This document shows, piece after piece, positions 11,487 through 23,600 of a stretch of DNA of 64,000 nucleotides. Below the pieces are notes generated by a model. It ran no database searches. It was not told the DNA's origin and was given only the letters and a program-made list of their open reading frames with translations. Position 1 is the stretch's first letter; each line of letters opens with the position of its first letter. The position numbers were made by a program, and so were the translations under genes. This DNA is from Capra hircus (Eukaryota; Chordata; Mammalia; Artiodactyla; Bovidae): NCBI RefSeq assembly GCF_001704415.2, contig NC_030831.1, positions 45,554,134-45,618,133 on the forward strand, in the 5' to 3' direction.

Positions 11487-11922
11487 AGGCTTTCCAGCTG
11501 GCGGAGTGGTAAAGAATCCACCTGCCAATGCAGGAGACACAAGAGATGTGGGCTCCATCCCTGGATCAGGAAGATGGAGTAGCAAATGGCATGCGTATGT
11601 GCTGAGTCACTTCAGTCACATCCAACTCTTTGCGACCCTATGGACCCACGAGGCTCCTCTGTCCATGGGATTCTCCAGACAAGAATACTGGAGTGGGTTG
11701 TCATGCCCTCCTCCAAGGGATCTTCTTGACCCAGGGATAGAACCTGCACCCCTTATGTCTCCTGAATTGGCAGGTGGGTTCCTTAACACTAGCCCACCTG
11801 GGAAGCCCAGGAAATGGCAACCCGCTCCAGTAATCTCACTTGGAGAATTCCATAGACAGAGGAGCCTGGCAGGCTACAGTCCGTGGGGGTCACAAAGAGT
11901 CAGACATGACTGAGAGATTTGC
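11487..11922 (+). repeat. Bov-tA SINE split by a second SINE
   Basis: The head and start of the body lie at 11487-11583 and the body resumes at 11820-11922 (CCCGCTCCAGTAATCTCAC ... AGACATGACTGAG). The two halves join exactly if the intervening antisense SINE and one copy of AAATGGCA are removed. Confidence 0.9.
11592..11811 (-). repeat. Bov-tA SINE, antisense, nested
   Basis: Inserted in the SINE at 11487-11922, opposite orientation, flanked by the 8-bp duplication AAATGGCA (11584-11591 and 11812-11819). Younger than its host by position. Confidence 0.9.
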
Positions 11923-12271
11923 CCATGTAGCTTATTTCTATCACTTGTTGCCCATTCTAATGTGTAATTTGGAGCCTCTCTTCCCCATTTGAAATCTTTC
12001 GGCAGAGAGGCAAAAAGACATTTGAGACAAAAAGAGCTTATTTAAAAGGAGCATGATGGGGAGGGAGCAGAGCCTCATCACCAAGAGGAGGGGCCAGTTT
12101 GGAAGACTGGGTCCCCCACCCTGAATTTCTCCTATGGCTGTCTTGGTTGGTCTGTATCAGCAGGGCAAAATGATGCCTTGTGGGGGGCCCTAGGCACTTG
12201 ACTTTCATAAGTCCCTTCTTCCATAAAAAAAAATTAAAAATTGTATTTTATGACTGCGTTGGTACTGAGAT

Positions 12272-12293
12272 GAGCAACTGAACTGAACTGAAC
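12272..12293 (+). repeat. 22-bp BovB terminal tail with TSD
   Basis: The insert GAGCAACTGAACTGAACTGA plus AC is the extreme 3' terminus of BovB. It is bordered by perfect 12-bp copies of TGGTACTGAGAT at 12260-12271 and 12294-12305. Confidence 0.8.
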
Positions 12294-12609
12294 TGGTACT
12301 GAGATAAATATAATCCTGGCTGAATTATATGCATTTTCACTTATGATTTTTAAAGAAACTAAAGCATTTTTGCAGACCCTTAAAAGTATCCTGGGCTGTG
12401 CCTGCTATGCCCAATGGGAAAGTCACTCTGTGTACAGGAAGGGAAGGAGGATAGGTCTGGAGGAGCTCTGGACATCTGGAGAGCTGGGCCCTCATCCTGA
12501 TTTCTGGACAATGAGCTTCAAGAGCCCTGATCAGCCCCTCAGCCTCTCAAGGCCTCTGTCTCCCCAGCTTTTGGAGGACTGGAATTTGACTATCACTAGG
12601 CTGTCTACT

Positions 12610-12833
12610 GGGCTTCCTCAGTGGCTCACCAGTAAAGAATCCACCTGTAAGGCAGAAGACTTGGGTTTGATCCCTGAGTCGGAGAGGCCCCTTGGAGAAG
12701 GGCATGGCAACCCAATCCAGTATTCTTGCCTGATAAATCTCATGAACAGAGGAGCCTGGTGGGCTCCATAGGGTTGCAACAGTCCATAGGGCTACAAAGA
12801 GTTGGACACAACTGAAGTGACAAGCATGGCACA
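12610..12833 (+). repeat. Bov-tA SINE
   Basis: GGGCTTCCTCAGTGGCTCA head, GGGTTTGATCCC box, Bov-A body to AGTTGGACACAACTGAAG. Flanks GCTGTCTACT (12600-12609) and GCTGCCTACT (12834-12843). Confidence 0.88.
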
Positions 12834-12843
12834 GCTGCCTACT

Positions 12844-15401
12844 AAGCAGTAACTTTCCAAGATTCTAACTAACGTGCACAGACCTCGAGCTTCATTTTTA
12901 ACTTTCTGACCCCAAGAGAAGGCTCTTCCCCTCAACTACAATATTAAACTTGTTTTTGTTTTCTGGATCTCCTTCTCCCATCAAATCACGTGCTGGTGTG
13001 TTCAGCCACTGATTTCCAAAAAGCGGTCATAAAACCATAATGAGTATGGAGATACCAACGTGAAAATGACACAGAGAAAGCCATAAACATTCAAATAAAT
13101 ATATAAATATAAACAAGTCTATAAACCAAACCCTGGAGGTATTTTAAACACATAATGTAGCATTTATATCTCTTACTTTGTGCAGCAGAACTTTCAAAGG
13201 AAATTCATTTAATTCTATTGCTCACACCCCTAACCCCCATCCAGGAGTAATCGCTAATAACCAGTGCAATTACCGCCTCTCTTCTGATCGAGAGTTCATT
13301 TCAAAAGCTCGTTCTTGAATTCATTATCATGATGGAAATGAGCTGAATCACAGTGGATGTGACCATATGACGATCCCCTTGCTCTCCTTCCAGTTGGATT
13401 CAGTGAGATGCCTGCCACAGCCCTGGCCCTGACCTGCCCTGTCTGTTGCAAACATAGCTAGTTACCTGTCAATACCTGGCCTGATTTAAAGAAGCATGTC
13501 TGGAGTTAGGAAAAGAGCTCTATTTTGTTGTGAGCTCTATGGGTGGAGGGGCGCCCCTGGGGAAATTGACTACAGCCTTGCTGCTCCAAAGGAGCAGAAC
13601 CTGACAGTTGGTCAGCATCTCCAGCTGGAAATGGACAAGATCACACTGAGCACGCCCCCACTGGCCCCCACTGGCCCAGCACTTTCAGGTGCTTGCTCAT
13701 CCAAAACCCTCCCCACAGCCCCAAGGCGATGCAGGTCAGATACAGAGCCTGTGGGGCTTCGTGCAAAATGAAACTATGGGGCCCCTGTCCAAAGAGCAGG
13801 AGAAATCTAAAAGGAAAGTTACTCAAATATAAAAGTTTTCCCACTCTTCCTTGGAGTGGTTTTCTCGCTCTCTCACCTTCTTGGCCTGTCATGGTGTTTT
13901 TATCTGATACTATAATGCTGCACCAGCCAGGTGAATGCAGACTCTCCCAGACACCAAGGGTCCCACCCTGACACTCAGCATACAGATAAAGGCCCACTGG
14001 CTACCAGATTCCCAACCCCCAACCTTCAGATGCACACACCTGCCCCAGAGTTGAACCAAGCTCTCGACCCCAGCCTTTTGTGAACAGTGACCCCTCAAGG
14101 AAACGGCCACCCCTGGGCCAGGATTCAGTCGGTACCAGGAATGGCCAAGATGCCTCAGGGGCACCACCCAGCTCTGACTTCCCACCTCTGTACCTGGGCA
14201 CCTAGACACACCTGTGCAGAGAAGGCAGCAGCCCTCCCCATATGCGGGGCAAAGAGGGAGAAGCTGAGCAAAGTCATGGGTACCCAGAGACAGGGGAGCA
14301 GCGAGGAGAGACCAGGGGAGGCAGCGGGAGGTAGCGCCGAGTGTGAGCTGAGGATCCAAGCCTCCCCACCTCGTGACCCACTCTCCTATCAGACTTCACT
14401 CACAAAGCACAAATTCAAGATTTTTAATAACTTAGGGTATGTGAGTTATGAAGAGTTTCAAGATGGCAATTATAGAGCATCAAACCTCAAGCCCAGGCCG
14501 TCTTAAGCTCAAAAGCACATACCCTCTCATTGGTCGTGTGCCCATGAAGCTGACTCCGGGCCAATATTAACCACAATCCTCATTTTGCACATGAGAGAAC
14601 TCATGGCCAAAGTCATGGTGCTGGGAAGTGGGGTGAACACTGAGACTCAGACTCAGTCATCTGGCTCCAGAGCCCCATCCTTCACCTCATCACTACGCTG
14701 TCCTTTATTCCAACGAATCTGGCTGGTCCTGCCCAGGGGTATCAGCACCTTGCTACGTCATCTTATGGAACAGGCGAAAGAGAGAGCACACCCCAACACA
14801 CACCATCTTACGGAACCAGGCACCCACTGGCTGTGTGACAATGGACAGACCCTTAGTCTCTGTCAGCCTAACCTGCCACATGCAGGTGTTGTGGGGAAAA
14901 AACACGGAGTCATCAAAGTCCATTGTATAGAAGCACCGGGGTCACCTAAAATAGAGAAGACAGGCGAGAGAAACTGACCAGAGCCATCGCCTCCTTTACG
15001 GGACTTTCCCCAACCCCTTGCCAGGCAACTGACCCCAACCTTGAATCTCCAGAGAGGACAGTGGGCATGCTTTGTAATGGAGCTGCTCAGCGGCCACACA
15101 GAAAGGGACAAGGTTGGACCAATTCAGCACTCAGATCACTTTAGTAATGTTTTCTGAATCTGGGTGCAAGTGCTTTGATCTCATCGGCTAATTCCAGCAG
15201 AGTTTTCTTCTGTATTTAGTGCGATGGGCTAGCGATCCAGAGGATGCCCCCAGCCCAGCTGACATCTGTGCCACTGAGCAGATGGTTGCTGAATGAATGC
15301 CATTGGAGGAAAATTCTGCATGATGTTTTCCCCCAAATGCATCGATCAGACTGACCCATTAGCAAGCACTGCTTGGGGAACGAACATCAAATCTGTAATA
15401 T
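12844..15401. other. Upstream non-coding DNA with MIR relics
   Basis: MIR-like pieces at about 14560-14690 (CCTCATTTTGCACATGAGAG) and, reversed, 14812-14890 (GGCTGTGTGACAATGGACAG). The remainder, including 13000-14500, looks unique and holds no recognisable exon. Confidence 0.45.
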
Positions 15402-16255
15402 TGATATCAGCCAGGGTTTTTGGCCTTCCTCAATCAATAGAAATTGACTAGAGGTCACACAAGAAATCCAGGCAAGGCTTCATTTGGGCCCCTGCTGCAG
15501 CAACAGGGAGCAAGAGCAAGTAACAAGTTCCCTTGTTTGTGGGCTCCCTGAGGGAGTGGGCAACTTCTTCTTTATATGGGGTGAGGGTAAGGGTGTGTCC
15601 ACGTGCTGGGCTACAAGGGTGGCTTCAGTGGTTTGTCCACCCCTTTGTGGTATAAGGTGCAGGGGGTGTGCTTAGTACCTGGTGTTGTTCCTGACACCAG
15701 TTTTTGCTCCCAGCTCTTCAGAAGTGGAGGGTTTGTTTCTTTGGTCTTTTGGTATCTTTTGGTCCAGAATTTGCCCCAACTGCATAAGCATGCAGTTATT
15801 TTTAGTCCCATATAGTTTCTTTGCATTTTGTTGCTCAAGGAGACATTTGTCCAGGTGCAAGAATTGCAGCACTGCAGCAAAGGGTCCAGGCTGTCTCAGC
15901 TCGATGAGACACAGCCTCGGTGACCCTCAAGCTCTTGAGTCTTTCCTGCTGAACTAAAGCACGTGACATGTGCTTCCTCGGACAAGGTCGGGGGCATTTC
16001 CTTTGGTCTTATCAAAGAAGCTGCTACTTTGGCAGGGCTGTCTGAAGGATCTGAACGGTCAGAGCTTTATCACTGGCCACTGCAGCAACTCTCTCTAGTG
16101 AGGGGGTGCGTGGCCATACAAGATGCCCAAGGGTCTCTGTCATTCTGGGATCTGGGGGCCTGTTCCAGGAGTGTCAGTTCACTGCCTAGAGCAAGCCAAA
16201 CATACCCAGAAAATTGCCAGAACTTCGGCTCCAAACTTCAGCCAAGGACGTTTAA
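15402..16255 (-). mobile_element. Probable solo LTR of an endogenous retrovirus, antisense
   Basis: Read on the minus strand it has LTR layout: a long U3-like part, a TATA-like CATATAAAG (near 15574-15582), CCACTCCCTCAGGGAGCC, then a U5-like end with AATGAAGCCTTGCCTGG, TCAATTTCTATTGATTGAGG and GGCCAAAAACCCTGG, which resembles the end of ruminant ERV LTRs I know. The short open frames across it do not resemble retroviral proteins, so I see no internal genes. The left edge may be TG at 15402. The right edge near 16255 is a guess and no duplication was found. Confidence 0.6.
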
Positions 16256-16456
16256 TTCATAAACTCTGCAAAGCTGCTGATGAGGCCTGTGATGGTCAGG
16301 GGTTGTTGGGACCGTGAAACAAGGCAGCACGTGTGAAGTGCTTGGCACAGGCCTGGCTCACAGTACCTACTGAAGTGCCAGTCTCTGAAGGGAGTGTAAT
16401 CTGTCTCGGGGAGGGCTAGTGAGCAGAATGTTTTGCCACTTCTTCCTGAAGGGTAT

Positions 16457-16666
16457 GGACTTCTCTGGTGGCTCAGACGACAAAGGGTCTGTCTACAATA
16501 CAGGAGACCTGGGTTCGATCCTTGGGTTGGGAAGATTCCCTGGAGAAGGAAATGGCAACCCACTCCAGTACTCTTGCCTAGAAAATCCCACAGATGGAGG
16601 AGCCTGGTGCAGATTACTGTCCATGGGGTCACAAAGAGTCAAACATGACTGAGCGACTTCACTTTC
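16457..16666 (+). repeat. Bov-tA SINE
   Basis: GGACTTCTCTGGTGGCTCA head, GGGTTCGATCC box, Bov-A body ending GAGCGACTTCACTTTC. Flanked by 15-bp copies CTTCCTGAAGGGTAT (16442-16456) and TTTCCTGAGGGGTAT (16667-16681). Confidence 0.92.
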
Positions 16667-16681
16667 TTTCCTGAGGGGTAT

Positions 16682-17949
16682 TAGAGGCTATTATTTGCCC
16701 TAGAGAGGGACAGTATGAGGGCATTAGACACTCTGATAAAGGAAGTAGGAGGGTAGATAAAGAAGTTTGAGGCAGGCTGAGGAGTGCAGATCATGGACAC
16801 TGAACACTCATTTTAGCAGTAGACATGGCTTCTCCACGGTCTGGCTCTGGACACCCTAAGGACAGAGTTAGTGTGAGGTCTCTGCTGTAACATAGAACAC
16901 ATCTACCCTCAGATTCATTTCTGCTGCCACCAGCCTCCCCAGAGACTTAAAACATGGAATTCTAATGGGGCACATAGATTTCTGTTCCCTGGAGAAACTC
17001 AGGTCCTTACAGAGATCAGAAGACATAAAAAAAAAAAAAAAAAAGAATCACTCAGGGTCTTTCAAAGAGTTCTCCTCTTGATTTTTTGTTTCTTGAGGCC
17101 AAACAGCCTGTACTTCCTCCTTGAAAAAGGCAGACTCTGAGTGCTTTCTCCAGAGCAAAAATCGGTTGACACTCCCCGCTGATGGATTCAAACATTTTGA
17201 CTGAACTCATTCAAATTCCCGTCAGTTGAGTCAATTGATGTCATATCAAATAACTGTCAGCACAACCAGCCAAGTCGATTAGACACCTGGTCTTTTTAGT
17301 TAGCTGAACTTGTTATGTCTAAAAACAAAAACAAAAAAAAAATCAAGATAAAAATAGCTGATCGATTTAGTTAGCAAATGACTAATAAATTCTATCAAAA
17401 GCGGACATTTTTGTCAAACTACTTTGATTTTTTTCACTACTAATCTACTACATCTACTAAAATCCATCAGTTGTGTGTGTTGCAGGGAGGGGGTGCAGTA
17501 TTGAATAGATATGTCAGCTTGCTGAACAAGCAGGCAAGTGAACATCAGAAATGAAATCTTCTGAAAGATGCCATCAGAATGGCCACAATATCATGCTCAA
17601 TCATCCACAATAACGATGAGAAATGGGATCCTGCAAAAGATTCGACAGATAACCCCTAATCACACAACAATTTTGTGTTGAAGACCATTTATCCATTTTC
17701 CCTAGAAATTCCCCTTCCTGTCTCTCATTTGTCCATAACTGATAAGAAAATGGGGTGATTGCCTAGAGTCTGAATGTGCCTGGATTGCCCATCAACAAAC
17801 AAGCCAATGGCAAGTGCACCGAAAACTGGAAGTTAGAATTTACTGGGCCTCCTTGAATGTTCTATCACACTGAATTAATTCTGAAAGATGTGATTCCTAC
17901 CCAAGTCCGGAGGATTATGAGAAACTCAGTGCTGGAAATAGTCCATTTT
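16682..17949. other. Upstream non-coding DNA
   Basis: An 18-base A tract at 17027-17044 and AT-rich sequence near 17320-17450. No gene or named repeat recognised. Confidence 0.4.
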
Positions 17950-18072
17950 TGACCTGAAAAAGTGAAAAGTAAAAGTGTTAGTCGCTCAGTCGTGTCCAAG
18001 TTTTGGTGATCCCATGGCCTGTAGCCCACCTGCCTCGTCTATCCATGGAATTCTCCAGGCAAGAATACTAAA
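17950..18072 (-). repeat. Bov-tA/Bov-A SINE fragment, antisense
   Basis: AAAGTGTTAGTCGCTCAGTC then ATCCATGGAATTCTCCAGGC; it stops at AAGAATACTAAAGG, so the tRNA-derived head is missing. Confidence 0.85.
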
Positions 18073-18378
18073 GGGTTAAAATCAGGTTCTTTCTTGGTTA
18101 TGAACAAAACCTTTAACGCTGGCCTTTGGCACTCTGCTTCTCTGCCTTTACTCCCCTCCCTCCCTAGCAGCTCCCCACCTCCTCCTAGATCCCCTCCCAG
18201 GATCCTGGAGCCCTGATACTGTCTGAGAGCTCTCCCCAGAGGGGGAACCATTTACTAGGCCAAGTCACACTGAGGGATGTTTGACTCACTGTGCTCTTTC
18301 TAGAGCTGCCTGTTTCTGAACAGAAGGTACCTGAAGAGGTCTATGTTTAGCTCAGAAGAGTAAATCACTAACGACATA

Positions 18379-18529
18379 CAGTGGTCCCTCCAAACTAGCA
18401 GGGGATTGGTTTTTGGACCCCAATGGATACCAAAATCTGCAGATGCTCAAGTCCTTTATGTAAAATGGCATAGTGCAGTCTGCTCTCTGTATCTGGGGAA
18501 GCAGATGCCATGGTATGGAGAGCCAACTG
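18379..18529. mobile_element. Tigger-like DNA transposon remnant with both ends
   Basis: A 151-bp element with inverted ends (CAGTGGTCCCTC left; reverse complement CAGTTGGCTCTCC right) and TA on both sides (18377-18378 and 18530-18531), as expected for Tc1/mariner-pogo. Interior phrases GGGGATTGGTTTTTGGACCC and GATACCAAAATCTGCAGATG match Tigger-derived MITEs. No transposase remains. Confidence 0.8.
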
Positions 18530-18531
18530 TA

Positions 18532-20460
18532 ATTTCAGAGTCCAGGTGTCAGCAGACATGGTTTTAACAAAACCAGGTATTGTGGAGAGACATCTTGCTT
18601 AAAGAATCAGAGCATATTCACTCTCAGGGATATTCATACAGAATTAAATGACCCACTTTGGTTTGATTCAAATTTTCCACTAGTCAGATTTTTCTCCTGG
18701 TCATAGACATTGCTGCAATGGGAATAAGCTGATTATTTATTGCTGGTCACATACCACCTACAATTCACTTTTCCAATTTTCCTGTGCTGCCTATACAGTG
18801 CCACTTTGTCAGTCCCTGCAGTTTATTGACTGTATTCTGATGGCTGGGGTAAACAAATTACTTCAACAATGGCTGTGGTTCAAAAAGGGCATTGCTTGCT
18901 GGGTTCTAAATGATGGACAGGTGTGAGATCCAATTGGTCCTAATGTCAGGAAGCAATTCACCATCACAGGAGGCAGGGTACCGTAACCCATCCTATTAGA
19001 GACATAATTTTGAATGGTACATAATATCTACCTTTTTTTAAAATTTGAGTATCAGACAATATCCAGATCAAATGATTTTGCAAATAAAATATTCCAAATT
19101 TTCAAGTCTACTCTTTTAGCACACACTGAGAATATACTGCACAGAAACAACTCCACTTTATAAATGCAGTAAAATCACCAATAACCAAGAAGTTCACATT
19201 ATTTCATTAAGCCAGGGTTCATTTATCGGATCTAGGGCAGATTCTTAGAGCATCTAGACCTAAGTCTATGTGTAACTCAGTGGTCTCTGAATTTCTTTAC
19301 TACCCAATTATACCAGAAAATATTTTTGAGCAGGCACCCCAATATGGTTATTTAATTATAATTTATATTCATTCACGTATAGCAGCCAATATGTCAAGGC
19401 ACCATACATACTTAGGTGAGGGTCATTTTTAATGACAGTGAATGTAAATCCTTTATAAAGTCAACTTCATTATTTTGACCCTTTTTTGGCCTAATTCTCA
19501 TCTTGGCTAATTAGGTTGCCATTGCCTTTACTTCCTAATGTGGCTGATAATGAGTTTATAATCAGAACTGAGGAAACAATAGTCGCATCCCTTTCTTGGA
19601 ATTTATGTGGGCTTATCTTATTCAATCTTTCTTTATAAACTGAAGTCTCTGTGCAGGTGTCATTAATTAACTGTCCATTTTGTGTAAATCCTAAAAAAAA
19701 ACACATAGAACTTCTAGTATTTTCTAGCCACATCCCAATGGACTGTCTTATGTACCGCTCAGTATGAATACCCCCATTTAGGAACCGCTGACTCTAGTTC
19801 ACCTTAAAACACAGCCTTTTCTGGAGAGAAGGGTAAAGAGGGTCACTGAGACCAAACCAGACTGAAGGTCCTGCCCAGGAGTTTTGGCAACCTGGGGGCA
19901 CTGGGAAGCACTGAAGAGTCAAAAGAGGATATGACCCTATTTGCATTCTTACAAGATTATGCTGGATGCATCTAGGAGAATGGATTGTGGAGCATGCACA
20001 GATATCAGGAGGTGTAACAGGAGAAGTGATAAGGTTGCAGGCTTTTAAATGGAGCGAAGTGGGCAGATTCACAAGATAGTAAAGATTTGGTTATTAATTA
20101 AACCCACCCAAGGTTAAACAACCAGTAGGCAGCAGAGCTAAATTTAGATCCCAGGTCTCCTCGCTCCCAGTACAGTGATTTTTCTTCTGATTTGCCATGT
20201 CAGAGAACACCTGGTCCCTCTGTTTTATCCTCCCTGGGGGAAGCTGGTGATCGGGAGCTGAGCCTGGACAGCAGCCTGCAGTTTCCAGGGGGGTGATGAA
20301 GGAAGGCAGCAGGAAAGGAAAAGCATTACCTTTTCCAGATGTATTTGTCTTTACAGGATCCATGAGGGGGCTCCATGAGAGTCTGTGTTCTGGGAATTAA
20401 ATCCCATATTGAAACAACACACTTTCCCATGACAGCAAACAGAAACTCCAAGAAACTGTT
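18532..20460. other. Upstream non-coding DNA
   Basis: Mostly AT-rich, unrecognised sequence. 19850-20080 looks like antisense L2 (TCTAGGAGAATGGATTGTGGAG); 20095-20190 resembles a MIR tail (CCAGTAGGCAGCAGAGCTAA). No exon found. Confidence 0.4.
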
Positions 20461-20471
20461 CATTCAAACCT

Positions 20472-20603
20472 GCTGCTGTAGCTGCTAAGTCGCTTCAGTC
20501 GTGTCCGACTCTGTGCAACCCCATGGACAGCAGCCCTCCAGGCTCCTCCGTCCACAGGCTTCTCCAGGCAAGAATACTGGAGCGGGTTGCCATTTCCTTC
20601 TCC
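20472..20603 (-). repeat. Bov-A2 SINE half, antisense
   Basis: GCTGCTGTAGCTGCTAAGTC through GCCATTTCCTTCTCC. Perfect 11-bp duplication CATTCAAACCT at 20461-20471 and 20604-20614. Confidence 0.93.
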
Positions 20604-20614
20604 CATTCAAACCT

Positions 20615-23600
20615 AGGCCTTACTGAAAAACATAACCCACCCTGCTGAAGTGTGGAAAGTGATAGGTACAAGCTTGGGAGAAGGAGAAATGGGCTCTTTT
20701 ACTCACTTCCACCCGGGTGCCCTCATCTCTCCTCTGGCCTGTCTGAAATCCTTATTTCTTTATGCTAAAAAAGTTACATCTTCCAAAAATTCCTTTCTTA
20801 TTTCCCTTTCCCTTCTATCCCCTGCTCGAACTCTGAACACTGAGTTTTTTCTTATAGCATCTATCAGTCAAGGTTCACTACATGAAACAGAAAACCCTAC
20901 AGTCATTGTAAGCAAAAAGGGATTTAACATATGTATTTATTTAGGGCATACAAAATTTGAGGCAGAGTTGTAAGAGGGAGCTCTCTAGGTTAGGCCAGAA
21001 ATTACTCCTGGACACTACAAAACTGATTTACCTCTGAGACCACCACTGAAACTTGAATTCAAAAACCCACAACTGTATTCCAAAAATCAGGATGCCAGAA
21101 TCACAGTCACTACACCTACTGCTTCTCAAACCCCCAAAGCTGGCAGCTGAACTCCCTGCATGGCAGAAAACATCATATGTTCATGACCTGACTTTCATCA
21201 CAAAACAGTTAAAGACTGCTACACTCTTACCTTCTAAATTTTTCCTAAATACTTCTAATTGAAAAAAAAAAAAAAACTGGTTTTCTTCTAAAGCCTAGCT
21301 GCAAGGGAAGCTGACAATTTTTATTTTAACTTTTCAGACTATTGGGTAAAGTATGGTACCCTGGAGTCTTCCAAATAATGCAACCTACATCATTTTTGCA
21401 TGTCTAACCATCCCTTAGTTCCCAGAGAACAGAAATCATATATTTCATGTTCTTCATGGGTACAACCTGACAAATGAGAGGCTCTTGTTAAGGAAAGCCA
21501 AATAATCAAATGATGGAGCACTTTAACTGTGTCAGTACTTTCTCACTGTGCTTTCTGATTCTACTCCTGGACTTAAGTGTTGTCTCTGCCTCCTTGAAGG
21601 TAATACTGGTTAGTACTTCTCAGGTATGTCCCTACAGAATGAGCCACAGGCCTGGATATATACATTACTCAATTAGTGGGTTGATTGTATTTCACAGCTG
21701 ATTCCCAGTCAATATTTTTTCCCAGAAAAATTTCTGCCCCATGAAGTTCAACTGATAGGAAACAAATTTCCTGCAAAAGTGTGAGGCAAACGGATGTTTT
21801 TTTATAGGTCCTGTCATTACATTTTTGCAGCAGACTACCTCCAAGCTGGCAAGCAAGTACCCTCTGCACAATTCTACAGGGTTGCTATAGGGTTAAATAA
21901 GATAACATAGGGTAACAATACCTACCACTTTGTAGGTATTCAATAGATATTGGTTCCTTCCTTCTCCCCAAGAACCTTTTTCTCTATTAAAAAATATGCC
22001 TTTCTATATTCCTGCTAACTGGCTAATCAGATCCTTGAAGAGGTATAAATGGCTGGTGTATTCATTATCTAATGATGTGGAACAAATTCCCCAAAACTCA
22101 GCAGCTTAAAAGAACAATAAACATTTATTATTCTCAGAATGTCTTATCCAGGAATCCAGGAGCAGCACAACTCTGTCACTCTGACTTAAGGTCTCTAATA
22201 AGACAGCAGTCAGGATGTCAGCAAGGCTCATCTGAAGGCTTGGCTGGGGCTGGAGGACCCACTCTCAAGGTGACTTAGCTGGTGAGCTGATGCTGGTTGT
22301 TGGCAAGAGATCTCAGTTCCTCTCCATGAGAAATTCCTAAAGTTGCTTGAGTGTCCTCATGACGTGGCAGCAGTTTCCCCTACAGCAAGTGAGACAGAAG
22401 TGCAAGGCTGTCTTTTATAACACAGCCTCAGAGGTCATAGACCATCATTTCTACCATGTCCCGCTATTTATGCAGATAAGCTCCGAGATACAAGTAAGTG
22501 AAGAGCGTTGAGCCCCACTTTGGAGGCTGAGCTGCCACATTTGATAAGAGTCTAATCTATTAGCTCTTTTTTCTCTGGATAGATAAATAAAGATAGATGA
22601 TGAGTTTGAATTACAATTAAAGAATAAAATGAAATGGTATAAACCTTAAGAAGGCAAAAAGAATAATGGTAATAAAATTAGTAAACACTGATAAAAGTAT
22701 AAGAAAACCAATTTCCTCATTTTTCTTAGAGAAGATGTAATCAATATTACCTAAGTATGAAATCTGGAATTTTTTTAAACAATACTGAATTCATGATTTT
22801 TTTCCAAATAATTTTTCTGTTTTTTTAGCCTTAAAGATTATAAAAAGCAAAAATATTTCCTGTGATAAATAAACATTTATCTGAAGTTTAGCAGTTTCTT
22901 TAATCCATTTTTCTTTTGTTGATGTCACAAAAAATTAAATATAATACTTTTAACTTAAAAAAATAGCTTGTAAGTCATGATCCTATTTCTAGAAAATTAT
23001 TCTTGTCTGTCCATTTCTCTGGCTACTTGTGAATATAAGAGTTGTTTGGAAGGATAGTCCCCCAGTGTTTATGATGACCTTTTCTGCATCTACACAATGG
23101 AATAAGTATTTGCTCTCTTTTTGTACTCGTCAATAGTTGAAGTTTTCACAATGAGTATATATGATTTTGTGAACATGATAAAGAGGGGCATAAATTAAAA
23201 GAATATGATTATTGGGTGGGCGATATTGTCAACTCATTTTTACTGTGTGTTCGCAAAAATGTACATATCTTAAAACTTCAGAATCCCTTGAAGATGTTAT
23301 AGATGGGTCATTAGTTTTTAGAGGCATTTTCCTAACTCTCAGCCTCGTGAGATGTAATACTGCCAAAGACAGTGGTGGGTTCAGATCCCCAGTGAGCCAT
23401 TTGTCTTCTCCCAAATCAGTGATCCTCATGTGCACTGCTAATCAAAGCTAGACCCCTTGTAGAGGCAAACCACTGATCAAGGGGGTCTGTGGAAGCCTAG
23501 AATCCTGAGTAAATCCCACTTCTTAATTCATGGTTGGTTGCATGAGCTTTGTGCATGAAGGAATTAGGAACATTATCAAAAAATGAACACAATTATCATG

